Positions 25,644 to 34,020 of a stretch of DNA of 64,000 bases are shown one piece after another. The translations under genes were made by a program, and so were the position numbers. Numbering within the stretch: the stretch's first letter is position 1; each line of letters starts with the position of its first letter. Under the pieces are notes generated by a model, which ran no database searches, was not told the origin of the DNA, and was given only the letters and a program-made list of their open reading frames with translations. The DNA comes from UBA4416 sp943362175 (GTDB taxonomy: Bacteria > Bacteroidota > Bacteroidia > B-17B0 > Aurantibacillaceae): the NCBI GenBank assembly GCA_943362175.1, contig CALRIU020000024.1, positions 17,046 through 81,045 on the forward strand. The letters are read 5' to 3'.

Positions 25644-27073
25644 GCTTTGATAAACAGATAAAGGATAAGTTTTCAGGATTCGAGCCTGAAGTGCCTGAAG
25701 CGCAGATTGATGCCGGCTGGGAGAAAATCAGTTATTTTTTACCTCAGGAAGAAAAGAAAAAACGGGTTTTCTTTTTTTACCGATTCCCCAAAGGAGCAGG
25801 GATCGCGGCTGTGGCGGCGGCTATTTTTGCAATGGGTTTCCTGTTGATGAAAATGCAGAAGTTTGGAATGCCAAACACTCTATCGGCTTTGCAGCGCGTA
25901 ATACCTGCCCCGCGTGTCATTGATTTTAAACGCACAAAAATGCGCCAGGGCATTTCAGCACAGCATCCCGGAAAAAATTCCAATCAGGAGGCTGTTCCGC
26001 TAAGCGTACCTGTCTTTGGAGTGATACAGACATATAAAAAAACGGTAGTAGTGCGTCATGAGACCGGATCCTCGTCTGTAGCTTGGGCAAATACCTTTCG
26101 TCCTGTACCGGAAGAATCCTCAGAAAACACGGTGTTGACAAAAGAAACAGGCACTTTTATAAGTAACAGGACAGATAAGGAAACATTGGCTTCAGTTTAT
26201 AAGGTTCAGGACGGTACAAACCAGGAATTAATGCTCCTTCTGAAACGGCCCTCTTTAGACCAGGAAGTACTTTCTGAGCCTGATCCCCAACTGTCACTAT
26301 TTAACATTGCTCCTATTGACCCTGCGCGTTCAAACAAAATGCGGCCAACCCTTGAGCTTTTTTCCGGTTTCAGTAACAGGTCTTTACTGCTGCAGTTGGA
26401 GAAGGATAAGGAAGCCGTTCAGGCTAAGGGATTTTCGGCAGGCCTTGCGGCAACCTTTCCGGTAAAGCCCAGGTTTTATGTCAGCGGACAATTCATATTC
26501 AACTATAATCCTCTGCAATACCATCAAGAAACAAAGGCCAACAAGATCATCAAAAGGATGATCGATCCTAATACGATTACATCGGTTAATAATTCAACAG
26601 ATACTCTTGTGTACTACGTCCCACAAAAATCTACCTTTGAACTCAAATCAGGCACAGTCTGGAATCTTTCCGGTGGTGCCGGCTACCAACTGCTGAACAG
26701 GGGCCAGATCAGTCTGGAAGGTGCCTTATTTCTGAATCTCACATGGATGCGCTTCAACTATAGCATCAGTAAAGTAATCTCAGACACCGGTATTTTTGTC
26801 AATAATGTGTATACACCAAATGCTGCCTCATTTTATGCTTTAGCAGATAAGACACCGGGTCCCGAACCTGTTTCCGGAAAAAAACAGGTGCTGATCTTTG
26901 GCCTGAACCCTTGTTTGAGCCTGATCTATCAACTCAATAACAGAATAGGACTTACTTTCAGACCTGCTTACATGATCCAGCTCTTGCCTAATGCCTTAGA
27001 GGTCAATCAGAAATCGTATAAGTTAAGAGAAACTAACTGGCAAATCACTCTTGGATTGAGGTACAGGCTTTAA
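25640..27073 (+). CDS. Sigma-factor-linked membrane protein with beta-barrel-like C-terminus
   Basis: A 477-aa protein translated together with the ECF sigma gene. The first 50 residues are a cytoplasmic helical stretch (DKQIKDKFSGFEPEVPE, DAGWEKISYFL) that could bind the sigma factor. One membrane helix follows (GIAAVAAAIFAMGFLLM), then about 150 low-complexity residues. The last 230 residues alternate as in outer-membrane barrels (ELFSGFSNRSLLLQLE, GFSAGLAATFPVKPRFYVSGQ), ending in LGLRYRL. This is a plausible trans-envelope anti-sigma protein, but it is not a FecR type and the function is inferred from context. Confidence 0.75.
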   Translation: MSFDKQIKDKFSGFEPEVPEAQIDAGWEKISYFLPQEEKKKRVFFFYRFPKGAGIAAVAAAIFAMGFLLMKMQKFGMPNTLSALQRVIPAPRVIDFKRTKMRQGISAQHPGKNSNQEAVPLSVPVFGVIQTYKKTVVVRHETGSSSVAWANTFRPVPEESSENTVLTKETGTFISNRTDKETLASVYKVQDGTNQELMLLLKRPSLDQEVLSEPDPQLSLFNIAPIDPARSNKMRPTLELFSGFSNRSLLLQLEKDKEAVQAKGFSAGLAATFPVKPRFYVSGQFIFNYNPLQYHQETKANKIIKRMIDPNTITSVNNSTDTLVYYVPQKSTFELKSGTVWNLSGGAGYQLLNRGQISLEGALFLNLTWMRFNYSISKVISDTGIFVNNVYTPNAASFYALADKTPGPEPVSGKKQVLIFGLNPCLSLIYQLNNRIGLTFRPAYMIQLLPNALEVNQKSYKLRETNWQITLGLRYRL

Positions 27074-27084
27074 ACAAAACCGGA

Positions 27085-27192
27085 TTAATCCTTTTTTCGC
27101 ATGAATTTGAAAACTGTATAAGCTCCGAAGATAAAGACAGAGGCAATAAACAGCAGGATAAAGTAATCGCTGATGGATAAAGAGCTTTTCAT
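27085..27192 (-). CDS. Small membrane protein, 35 aa
   Basis: A short gene below usual length limits. It reads MKSSLSISDYFILLFIAS, then VFIFGAYTVFKFMRKKD, and stops at TAA (27085-27087). It is one membrane helix of about 18 residues with a basic C-terminal tail, so that end is probably cytoplasmic. The ATG lies four bases after the stop of the response regulator gene, which suggests co-transcription and translational coupling. It may be a regulator or a membrane anchor; no homologue is recognised. Confidence 0.6.
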   Translation of the reverse strand: MKSSLSISDYFILLFIASVFIFGAYTVFKFMRKKD

Positions 27193-27196
27193 GGGC

Positions 27197-27853
27197 TTAA
27201 GCAACGAGCAGGTTGTTCTTCACGGCAAACATCACGATCCCGGCTGTATTGGGAATATCGAGCTTGGTCATGATGTTTTTGCGGTGCGTATTTACCGTAT
27301 GTGTACTCAGCTCCAGCTTATCGGCAATGAGCTTATTGGATAAGCCCTCGGCAATGAGGCGGATCACATCCAGCTCACGGTCGGTAATGCCCAGGCCCTG
27401 GCAGGATACTTTTTGCAGCTCCGGCTTGATGCGGGTAGCGTCTTCATGCTGTGTGAGGTAATAAGCCACTTTCCCGCACAGGAAGCGCTCATTGTTATAA
27501 GTCGCGTGAAGGGCTTCAATGATCTCTTCACGGTCGCATTCTTTCAGGAGGTAGCTTCTCACGCCTGCGTCGAGCACAGCCTGCATGTCTTTTTTCGTCA
27601 GGTAGCCGGTAATGGCCAGGATCTGCATGCGGCGGAAGCTTTTGATAAGGCTGGTAATTTGCTGAACGCTATAGTTCAGCGATTCGAAATCGAGGATTAA
27701 GATGCGTGGTTTGATCTTCTTAATAGAAGCTACCAGGCTGTCAAAACTGCCATCTTCCACATAATCCACCTCAAAATTGGGCGATGTATTTAATAATGTA
27801 TAAAGCCCTAGTCTGCTTAAGTAGTTGTTATCTGCTATGAGAACTGAAATCAT
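27197..27853 (-). CDS. NarL/LuxR-type response regulator
   Basis: A two-component regulator of 218 aa from ATG 27853. The receiver domain has VLIADNNYLSRLGL at the start, the putative phosphoacceptor Asp in ILILDFESL, ITGY and the Lys in SYLLKECDREE. The C-terminal helix-turn-helix is typical (ITDRELDVIRLIAEGLSNK, LELSTHTVNTHRKNIMTKL). The acidic pair near the N-terminus is only partly kept (ADNN rather than DDH), so phosphorylation may be altered. No histidine kinase gene is adjacent. A well-spaced promoter lies upstream. Confidence 0.93.
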   Translation of the reverse strand: MISVLIADNNYLSRLGLYTLLNTSPNFEVDYVEDGSFDSLVASIKKIKPRILILDFESLNYSVQQITSLIKSFRRMQILAITGYLTKKDMQAVLDAGVRSYLLKECDREEIIEALHATYNNERFLCGKVAYYLTQHEDATRIKPELQKVSCQGLGITDRELDVIRLIAEGLSNKLIADKLELSTHTVNTHRKNIMTKLDIPNTAGIVMFAVKNNLLVA

Positions 27854-27884
27854 TACCAAAAACCTTATTTAGATTAATTTTAAA

Positions 27885-27914
27885 CAAAGATACGTTCTAT
27901 ATCCAAACATGCAA
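27885..27914 (-). promoter_or_regulatory. Bacteroidota-type promoter of the response regulator gene
   Basis: Read leftward there is TTG (27914-27912), a 19-base spacer and TATCTTTG (27892-27885), which matches the TTG/TAnnTTTG plan of Bacteroidota sigma factors. Transcription would start about 25 bases before the ATG at 27853. Confidence 0.65.
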
Positions 27915-28242
27915 GTTATCGGGCGAAATTTATCAAAAAGGGGGCGTTAATTACTATGAATTAACAATTTCTATCTCCCGGTTGACGGATCCGGAAAATA
28001 AATCCCGGCCGGCAGATACAATCATGGTCCTGAGCCAAAAACTTTTTTAATCTGTTTCATTGAAAATTTACCGCAAAAACTTCAGGGACGATTAAGGTCA
28101 AAGCACAATTCCTTTTTTTCCTCTTGAAACGATCGACCTGTATCGTGAAGTGATTTGAAACAAAAAAAGCGAAGAAATTAAAAAATCATGAGCGAGAGGC
28201 ACTTGCGTTTTTCTTCCCATTTTGAATTCAGAAAAAATCTTA

Positions 28243-28278
28243 ATTACTACAAAACGTAGTAATAAATTGCTACGTTTT
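28243..28278 (+). promoter_or_regulatory. Two mutually exclusive hairpins upstream of promoter
   Basis: ATTACTAC-AAAAC-GTAGTAAT (28243-28263) and AAAACGTAG-(10 bases)-CTACGTTTT (28251-28278) share the central arm, so only one can form at a time. They lie 15 bases before the TATCTTTG element, so as DNA they could be an operator with two half-sites. Confidence 0.5.
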
Positions 28279-28292
28279 TCGTTATAAATCCG

Positions 28293-28300
28293 TATCTTTG
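28293..28300 (+). promoter_or_regulatory. Putative promoter -7 element of the giant-protein locus
   Basis: TATCTTTG matches TAnnTTTG. The nearest upstream TTG lies 23 bases away, rather more than usual. Transcripts from here would carry a leader of about 580 bases before the first gene. Confidence 0.4.
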
Positions 28301-28885
28301 AAACATCTTTTTGTTGTTTCTTTTTTCTTCTGAAACATCTGAAAAAAAATCAAAAATAACGTTGATCAACACACCAAAGCAGGCATGCTTCCGTTCTTTT
28401 ACAAATACCAAATCCACTGCAATACTAACTCTTCAAATCTCCCCCGATCATGAAAACAACCGCATCCACCTCACCATCGTAGAACGCAGGATAAGCCATC
28501 CTGCATTCTGAAAAACGTGAACTACCCTGCCCTACTTTTTTACACAGCTATTTTATGTGCTTTGCTATAGCCGATGCTGACTGATGTAAACACATCAACG
28601 GGCCGGGGTATGTTCTTTGTTTTTCCAATCAATTACCGATTCGCTTTGTATAGGCGTCACTGAACGTTCGTGGCTTTCCACGGAGCAGGAATGCATGTGC
28701 GCTAAGCGATACGGGCTTGTCGTGCCTTTTTTTTGAAAACAAAAAGGAAGCGGCAAAAAAACAATTAAATGCCCTGCGTTTTTCCCGTAGAGATCATGCG
28801 CTCCTCTTCCAGGATCCGGAGAGAGAGGATGATCCTGCCTGAAAGAGCTGTTGGGGCTTAGTATCAATCAATAACATCAATTATT

Positions 28886-30814
28886 ATGGCAGATTACCAT
28901 TTTTTTACAAACCCGGCTTCCATTACCGGCCAGGTTACGGCAGATGCCTACGGGCCATCTTCTGAAGCACTTTTCAGAGCAGATACCTTTGTAAGTGTGC
29001 AGAGCAATGCCCCGGCATATGCCACCTGCGATTCTATTGTGCTTGCGCAATGGAATGACTCCGGGAAATTAAACCTGATTCTGAAGCCTTTAGTGAGCGA
29101 CTCCCTGTTTTCAGGAATTACGTATTTCATTTACAAAAATATCGATCCGACCTCCCTGGTTTCAGGAGGAAATATTGCGACGAGAACGAACAATGATCTT
29201 ACGGAATTGATCTGGTCTAACCAGGAAAAGAACGATGCCGAACTTGGCGTCGCAAACACCACTCCCGGCATCCAAACACTCGGACTTCACTTTGCCGACG
29301 AGCTATCGCCCGACTACATTCAAAACAGTGAAGAGGTGCATATCGCATTTGGAAAACAAGGAACGATTCAACTTCCGATCATTGCAAGCGGCAAAAGCAT
29401 AGGAGCCTTTACCGGTGGGGCAACTAAAGCCGGATTTGAAATCTGGGTGGAAACCCCGAACTGGCAGAAAAAACTGGCTGATGTCAGGAAAACAAATGCG
29501 ATCATCGATGTTACAGGCACAATTGCCTCCGCCGATGCCTATGCCATCAGATGGGCAAAAGAGGAAGTGCTCAGTTATATTGATCCTGTGGCTTTCTGGG
29601 GCTCTGTGGCCGCCAGAAAAGGAGGCCTGAAAAAAGCAGGCGCTGTGATTACCGACACCACCTTCCTGACAGATCTCGCAGCGTTCACGAACAAAAGCAG
29701 GATCTATATCGATATCCGAAACGAAAACAACCATTCGTACAATTTGCTGAATGAATATTCAGATGTATTTATGGCCGGGACAGATACGGGCAGCCTGACT
29801 TCTGTTGATTACTACAACAGTACCGGCAACTACAAATGGCCACTGCTTGGCATAACTCCCGGAGCTCCTTCCAGCACGTTTACAATCGATTTCGGTACTT
29901 TCCTGGCCAGGATCAAAGCTGTATTTGTCAGCCAGAAATCTTATGCAGAAGATAAGCCGGTGTTTTATTACAACGAATCTCTGGAAGATCAGGTATCCGT
30001 TCCGCTGCCTGTACCATCGGCTAATATCAGTCAATACAGGCGCATCATGCTGAAAGCACAAAGGCAGGAGCTGGCTGACATTCTGGATGAACCTTCGACA
30101 AACGTAGATTTTGTTCGGAAAGGCAGTTTCCTGGATTCTGTTTTTCCTTTCAACAAGCTCAAACCGCTTCCCGGCGGAACTCAGACATTTCTGACCACGC
30201 GAATTATGCCCGATGCTGTATTCATTTATAAACAAGACGACAACAACCTGTATGGCGACTTATACCTTGCCAGCCTGGGAATAGCGAAAGATGAAAGCAG
30301 TATATACTATTTCTGTTTTCCGACGGATAAGATCGGCTTCAGCCGGGACGAATTCGAAGCACAGTCTTATGACCTCAAAACATCCTGTATTGGCACCGAC
30401 ACTGATTTTATCACCTATCTCAGCTTAGGTATTAAAGGAATGTCTAATCAGTTTTGCAGCCTGGAAGAAGCGCCTACCTGCCAGGGGCATGTGCTTTTCT
30501 ACACATTAGATGAGGAGAGCACGCCCGAAGTAGCGCTTGATTGTTTTGACTGCATCCAGATAAGCCATACAGAGCACCAGTCGCTTAGTGATATGATCTT
30601 ACTACCTGCCAATAACATTCATTCCGGATATGATGTTTTTGTTTCGTTTGACGAAGCATCCACCAAAATCCGCGACTTTGAAAACTATACGTTCCTGGAG
30701 CAGGAGCTCACTCTGATGAGCCTTAACCCACAGAACAATGCAGGTTCCCTGGTACTGGAAGCGATTCATCACGGCACTTCAATTATTACAAAAACCTTAA
30801 TCCCTAAACATTAA
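28886..30814 (+). CDS. Giant-locus protein 1, 642 aa, unknown function
   Basis: I do not recognise this protein. It begins MADYHFFTNPASITGQVT without a signal peptide or membrane segment, so it stays in the cytosol or leaves by an unusual route. The first 120 residues form a beta-rich block ending NLILKPLVSDSLFSGITYF and IYKNIDPTSLV. The rest alternates strands and short helices, and a Cys pair occurs late (LDCFDCIQISHTEHQ). The next gene starts four bases after its stop. It is first of six co-directional genes with a long leader. It could be a structural or adaptor part of a particle; that rests on context only. Confidence 0.75.
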   Translation: MADYHFFTNPASITGQVTADAYGPSSEALFRADTFVSVQSNAPAYATCDSIVLAQWNDSGKLNLILKPLVSDSLFSGITYFIYKNIDPTSLVSGGNIATRTNNDLTELIWSNQEKNDAELGVANTTPGIQTLGLHFADELSPDYIQNSEEVHIAFGKQGTIQLPIIASGKSIGAFTGGATKAGFEIWVETPNWQKKLADVRKTNAIIDVTGTIASADAYAIRWAKEEVLSYIDPVAFWGSVAARKGGLKKAGAVITDTTFLTDLAAFTNKSRIYIDIRNENNHSYNLLNEYSDVFMAGTDTGSLTSVDYYNSTGNYKWPLLGITPGAPSSTFTIDFGTFLARIKAVFVSQKSYAEDKPVFYYNESLEDQVSVPLPVPSANISQYRRIMLKAQRQELADILDEPSTNVDFVRKGSFLDSVFPFNKLKPLPGGTQTFLTTRIMPDAVFIYKQDDNNLYGDLYLASLGIAKDESSIYYFCFPTDKIGFSRDEFEAQSYDLKTSCIGTDTDFITYLSLGIKGMSNQFCSLEEAPTCQGHVLFYTLDEESTPEVALDCFDCIQISHTEHQSLSDMILLPANNIHSGYDVFVSFDEASTKIRDFENYTFLEQELTLMSLNPQNNAGSLVLEAIHHGTSIITKTLIPKH

Positions 30815-30818
30815 GACA

Positions 30819-33800
30819 ATGGCTATTACATCATCACAATCATCAACCGCTCCTGAAGCCGCTCATACAATAATCAAAAAAACGAAGAAGACAAGAACTG
30901 TTCTGACAAGTCCTTTTTTCAAATACAACAAGGTTATTAAGAATGTCTTCAGCGGCAAAGAACCCGCTCCTATTGGCTGTTACCACGAAAAAACGGTAGA
31001 TCCGGTGACAAACAAGGTTATAAAAAAGGTGCTAAAAATTAATCCCAATCCAAGTCCTGAAATGTTTGCCTGCCAAAAGGCAATGTATATTGTACTTACA
31101 GATATTGACAGAATCCGCAAAAGGGCAAATCAGTCAGTATTGATGAGCGAAAATTCGGAACTCTACAAGCGAAATTTTTCCGGTGTATTTGACGCCGAAA
31201 CCCAGACTTTGGTTGGAAAAATGCAAGAGGCTTTCAACGACTATTATGAAAGCGATAGCGACGAGGAAACAGATATTCAAATCAACGTAGACAACAGGAT
31301 AGGTCCGGTAACACTTGAGGAAATGGACAAGCGCCTGGAAATGATCAAATATTATAACTCATCTGATTACCCGTTTATTTATCACGCCGAGTATGTATGT
31401 GAGGACGCCGATTATATTCTTAAGCCGCACCAGGAAGAAACATTTCTTTACATGATACCGAAGAGGCCGGTAGATAATCCTGGGGCATACATTAAAAAAA
31501 GGAAAGGTGCGAACGGACAGCCTGAACAAATCAAACTTGTACAATACCAGACAAAAATTATTATTCTGAAAGATGTTAATAATTATAGTCAGGACTGGTT
31601 TTACGCCAAAGTATTGCTAAAAAAACCAGGCACCAACGATTATTATTTTGAAGACGGGTATATCAACAGGCTGGATTTATTGCCACGACTGACAAGTATG
31701 CCGGACCCTGATTCCGAATTGATCAAAGTTTCGTCCACAGATCCTAATCATGATTCGGTGTACGACATTATTCAACAGTATTATTACACCAATAACGGTC
31801 TGAATGCCCTAAACATGCCGTTGGTGTATGTAGAACCCAGCGATCCCGAAAGCGACGCGTATGAACATTATACGTGCTTTAAATTTTATGTGAATCTGCT
31901 TTTATATGCCAATAACCCGGAGGCGGCAAACTCTTCTGTAGTTGGTATATACCTTAAAACAGCCCAGGCTCTGGACAATAACTGGCTGGATCAAATTAAC
32001 AGCCGGGTCACTTATACAAACGTTAGCAGAGAGCAATATTACTCCAACTACCGCTACTTTCTGAAGCTGGTTAAAGAATGGCACAACGGAGCGCATTGGG
32101 AATATTCCGGAAAAAATACGATCGACGTAAAAGATGGGTTTCACTTATGGGTTCCGAGCCCTGGCTTTGCCAACCGCTTGTATGCCGTTGTTAACGATAA
32201 CAGAGATTTTCTTACGGATATAGCGCACCAGGCTATATCAGCCATTCAAACCCGTTGGCCCAGAGGTTTTGGTGTGGAATTGGATGGCACGTTGGCCGCC
32301 AAATTCGGATTTTTCACAGGAGAAGTGGGGATGAAGTTCAAGCTTAGCAGAAAACATACTGAAACGCCGCAGGAAGTTACCCTTGTTATTGAAAAGGAAG
32401 GAAAATTAGCCGGAGGTGTGGAGGCAGGAGTTGGCGTTGGCATAAAAGCCGGAGCCGGGCAAAGACATAGCGGGCAGGATTATCCTGCCGGCCTCGGCGC
32501 TGATGCGTCCGTAGGGGCGCAACTTGGATTAACCCTGCGTACTGAATATGAATTTCCAATTGTTGTTTCTGACAATGACATTAACATGATGAATGATTAT
32601 GTCTTGTGGCCTTTACTGATGACTTTTGCTTCGGCCATTCCAAATCCTATGGAATTGATAGGTTATGAGTTCTTAAAAGGCTTCATAGACAATAACCTCA
32701 ATCCGAACAACTACCTGACCAAGGTAAGCTTTACACAGGATATACGTGCTTATGGACAAGCCGCCGCTGGCTTCAGCCTTGGCGACAGCCATGGAGAGGA
32801 CTTATGGACTACCGGATCAGGCGAATACAGCACCAGGGACAACAGTGCCTGGGATATCAGAAACCTGTCGGCTTTATTGAACTTACAGCTTGGCACTGAA
32901 ATAAGCGCTGAATTTGCTACAGGATTTACATATGAGGCCACTTATGATGAATTTTGTTTCGACAGGATACTAACCAAACGTATCCCAAGGTCTTTCAAGC
33001 TTGCAGCGATCACCAACGCTACACTTACGAACACAACCAGTTTGTATCTTGCTAATTGGGTTGTGCCAATTGCCGATTTTGAGCCTACTGCAAGTTTTGA
33101 GTTAAGCATCAGTTTCGAAAGGCCCAGCTATTTTATTACTCCTTCTGTCAATTACCTGCTCGATGAAGGGGCCGCGCGAATTATGCTGCTGGCCGGATAT
33201 GGTAACTGGAGTATCACGAATCGCTCATCCAGCATATTAGGCTTAGCATTCAAGAAGATGACACAGGTACCGCAAACGGTGTACGAGCTTGTCAGCCATA
33301 TCGATTATTTTTCGCTTAAGAAACGGATAAATATTCAAAAGCTTAATGTAAGTAGTGCTATTCCTGTTATTGCAAAGAAAAAAGCTAAAAACATTCGGGT
33401 AAGCAACATCGGCATATCGGCAGGTATCGAATCTTTTTACGAAATAGAGTTTCGCATCCCCAATGAAGTTGTTCTTACGATGCAGGATGAGCTTGTCAAA
33501 ATACTTCAGAAAACAAAACATGATTTGTATGATGCAGTACAGAATATTTCATGGATCGGTGTTACAACGTCAATTGCAAATAATATGACGCCAATGATCA
33601 ATACAAAAACGATCACCGCCGATCTGAGAAAATTGTACAATATGCTTTTGTGCGAGTTTAGATATGACAATGTAGCAAGCCATGGAGAAATGGCATTCTC
33701 CGCTGGCCTTGAGGCTAAATTTGCCGTACTGGCAAAGCTAAGCTTTGAATTAAACGGTACAGTCATCTTATCGTATGACAAGACCTATATGGAAGACACC

Positions 33801-33905
33801 GATTGGCGCACCCTCTCTCCTATGGCTGAAAGCATCGAATGTTTGAGGATCCAGGAATATTTCGAATACCCTGGTGTAAAAGAACACTTGCTTGGGCTCT
33901 CCTGA
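30819..33905 (+). CDS. Giant-locus protein 2, 1028 aa, with wall-binding-like regions
   Basis: No signal peptide; the N-terminus is basic (KKTKKTR). Three regions resemble cell-wall-binding folds. Residues about 118-172 (FSGVFDAETQTLVGKMQEAF, then NRIGPVTLEEMDKRL) look like a peptidoglycan-binding repeat pair. About 240-290 (IIILKDVNNYSQDWFYAKV, DGYINRLDL) is SH3-like. About 301-340 (HDSVYDIIQQYY, LNALNMPLVYV) is LysM-like. Residues 480-575 are Gly-rich alternating strands (AGVGVGIKAGAG) like membrane-spanning beta sheets. The codons are visibly richer in A and T than in the next two genes. These assignments are by eye and need a profile search. Confidence 0.75.
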   Translation: MAITSSQSSTAPEAAHTIIKKTKKTRTVLTSPFFKYNKVIKNVFSGKEPAPIGCYHEKTVDPVTNKVIKKVLKINPNPSPEMFACQKAMYIVLTDIDRIRKRANQSVLMSENSELYKRNFSGVFDAETQTLVGKMQEAFNDYYESDSDEETDIQINVDNRIGPVTLEEMDKRLEMIKYYNSSDYPFIYHAEYVCEDADYILKPHQEETFLYMIPKRPVDNPGAYIKKRKGANGQPEQIKLVQYQTKIIILKDVNNYSQDWFYAKVLLKKPGTNDYYFEDGYINRLDLLPRLTSMPDPDSELIKVSSTDPNHDSVYDIIQQYYYTNNGLNALNMPLVYVEPSDPESDAYEHYTCFKFYVNLLLYANNPEAANSSVVGIYLKTAQALDNNWLDQINSRVTYTNVSREQYYSNYRYFLKLVKEWHNGAHWEYSGKNTIDVKDGFHLWVPSPGFANRLYAVVNDNRDFLTDIAHQAISAIQTRWPRGFGVELDGTLAAKFGFFTGEVGMKFKLSRKHTETPQEVTLVIEKEGKLAGGVEAGVGVGIKAGAGQRHSGQDYPAGLGADASVGAQLGLTLRTEYEFPIVVSDNDINMMNDYVLWPLLMTFASAIPNPMELIGYEFLKGFIDNNLNPNNYLTKVSFTQDIRAYGQAAAGFSLGDSHGEDLWTTGSGEYSTRDNSAWDIRNLSALLNLQLGTEISAEFATGFTYEATYDEFCFDRILTKRIPRSFKLAAITNATLTNTTSLYLANWVVPIADFEPTASFELSISFERPSYFITPSVNYLLDEGAARIMLLAGYGNWSITNRSSSILGLAFKKMTQVPQTVYELVSHIDYFSLKKRINIQKLNVSSAIPVIAKKKAKNIRVSNIGISAGIESFYEIEFRIPNEVVLTMQDELVKILQKTKHDLYDAVQNISWIGVTTSIANNMTPMINTKTITADLRKLYNMLLCEFRYDNVASHGEMAFSAGLEAKFAVLAKLSFELNGTVILSYDKTYMEDTDWRTLSPMAESIECLRIQEYFEYPGVKEHLLGLS

Positions 33906-34020
33906 CGAAGGGCTCTCAGCCTGCAACATTAAACTATTAAAAACGCATTGAATCATTGGCTCAATAACCGCCTGATCATTCAGTCTAACCTCAATTTATT
34001 AACCTCAGAATTACAACAAA

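Larger units (their letters stand above)
27915..28885 (+). other. Long intergenic region and leader before the giant-protein locus
   Basis: I find no credible gene in about 970 bases. It holds two overlapping hairpins (28243-28278), a TATCTTTG element (28293-28300), a GTTGATCAAC palindrome near 28361, and a CAGGATC/GATCCTG inverted repeat (28810-28837) about 50 bases before the first giant gene. Open frames of 66 codons (28311-28511, plus) and 90 codons (28595-28867, minus) have no protein-like character. Confidence 0.5.

Noticed and set aside
28311..28511. 66-codon frame in the leader of the giant locus
   Set aside because: Composition is not protein-like and no start signal is seen; it may only be a chance frame in the leader.
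28595..28867. 90-codon minus-strand frame
   Set aside because: There is no fold-like pattern and it is antisense to the leader; likely chance.
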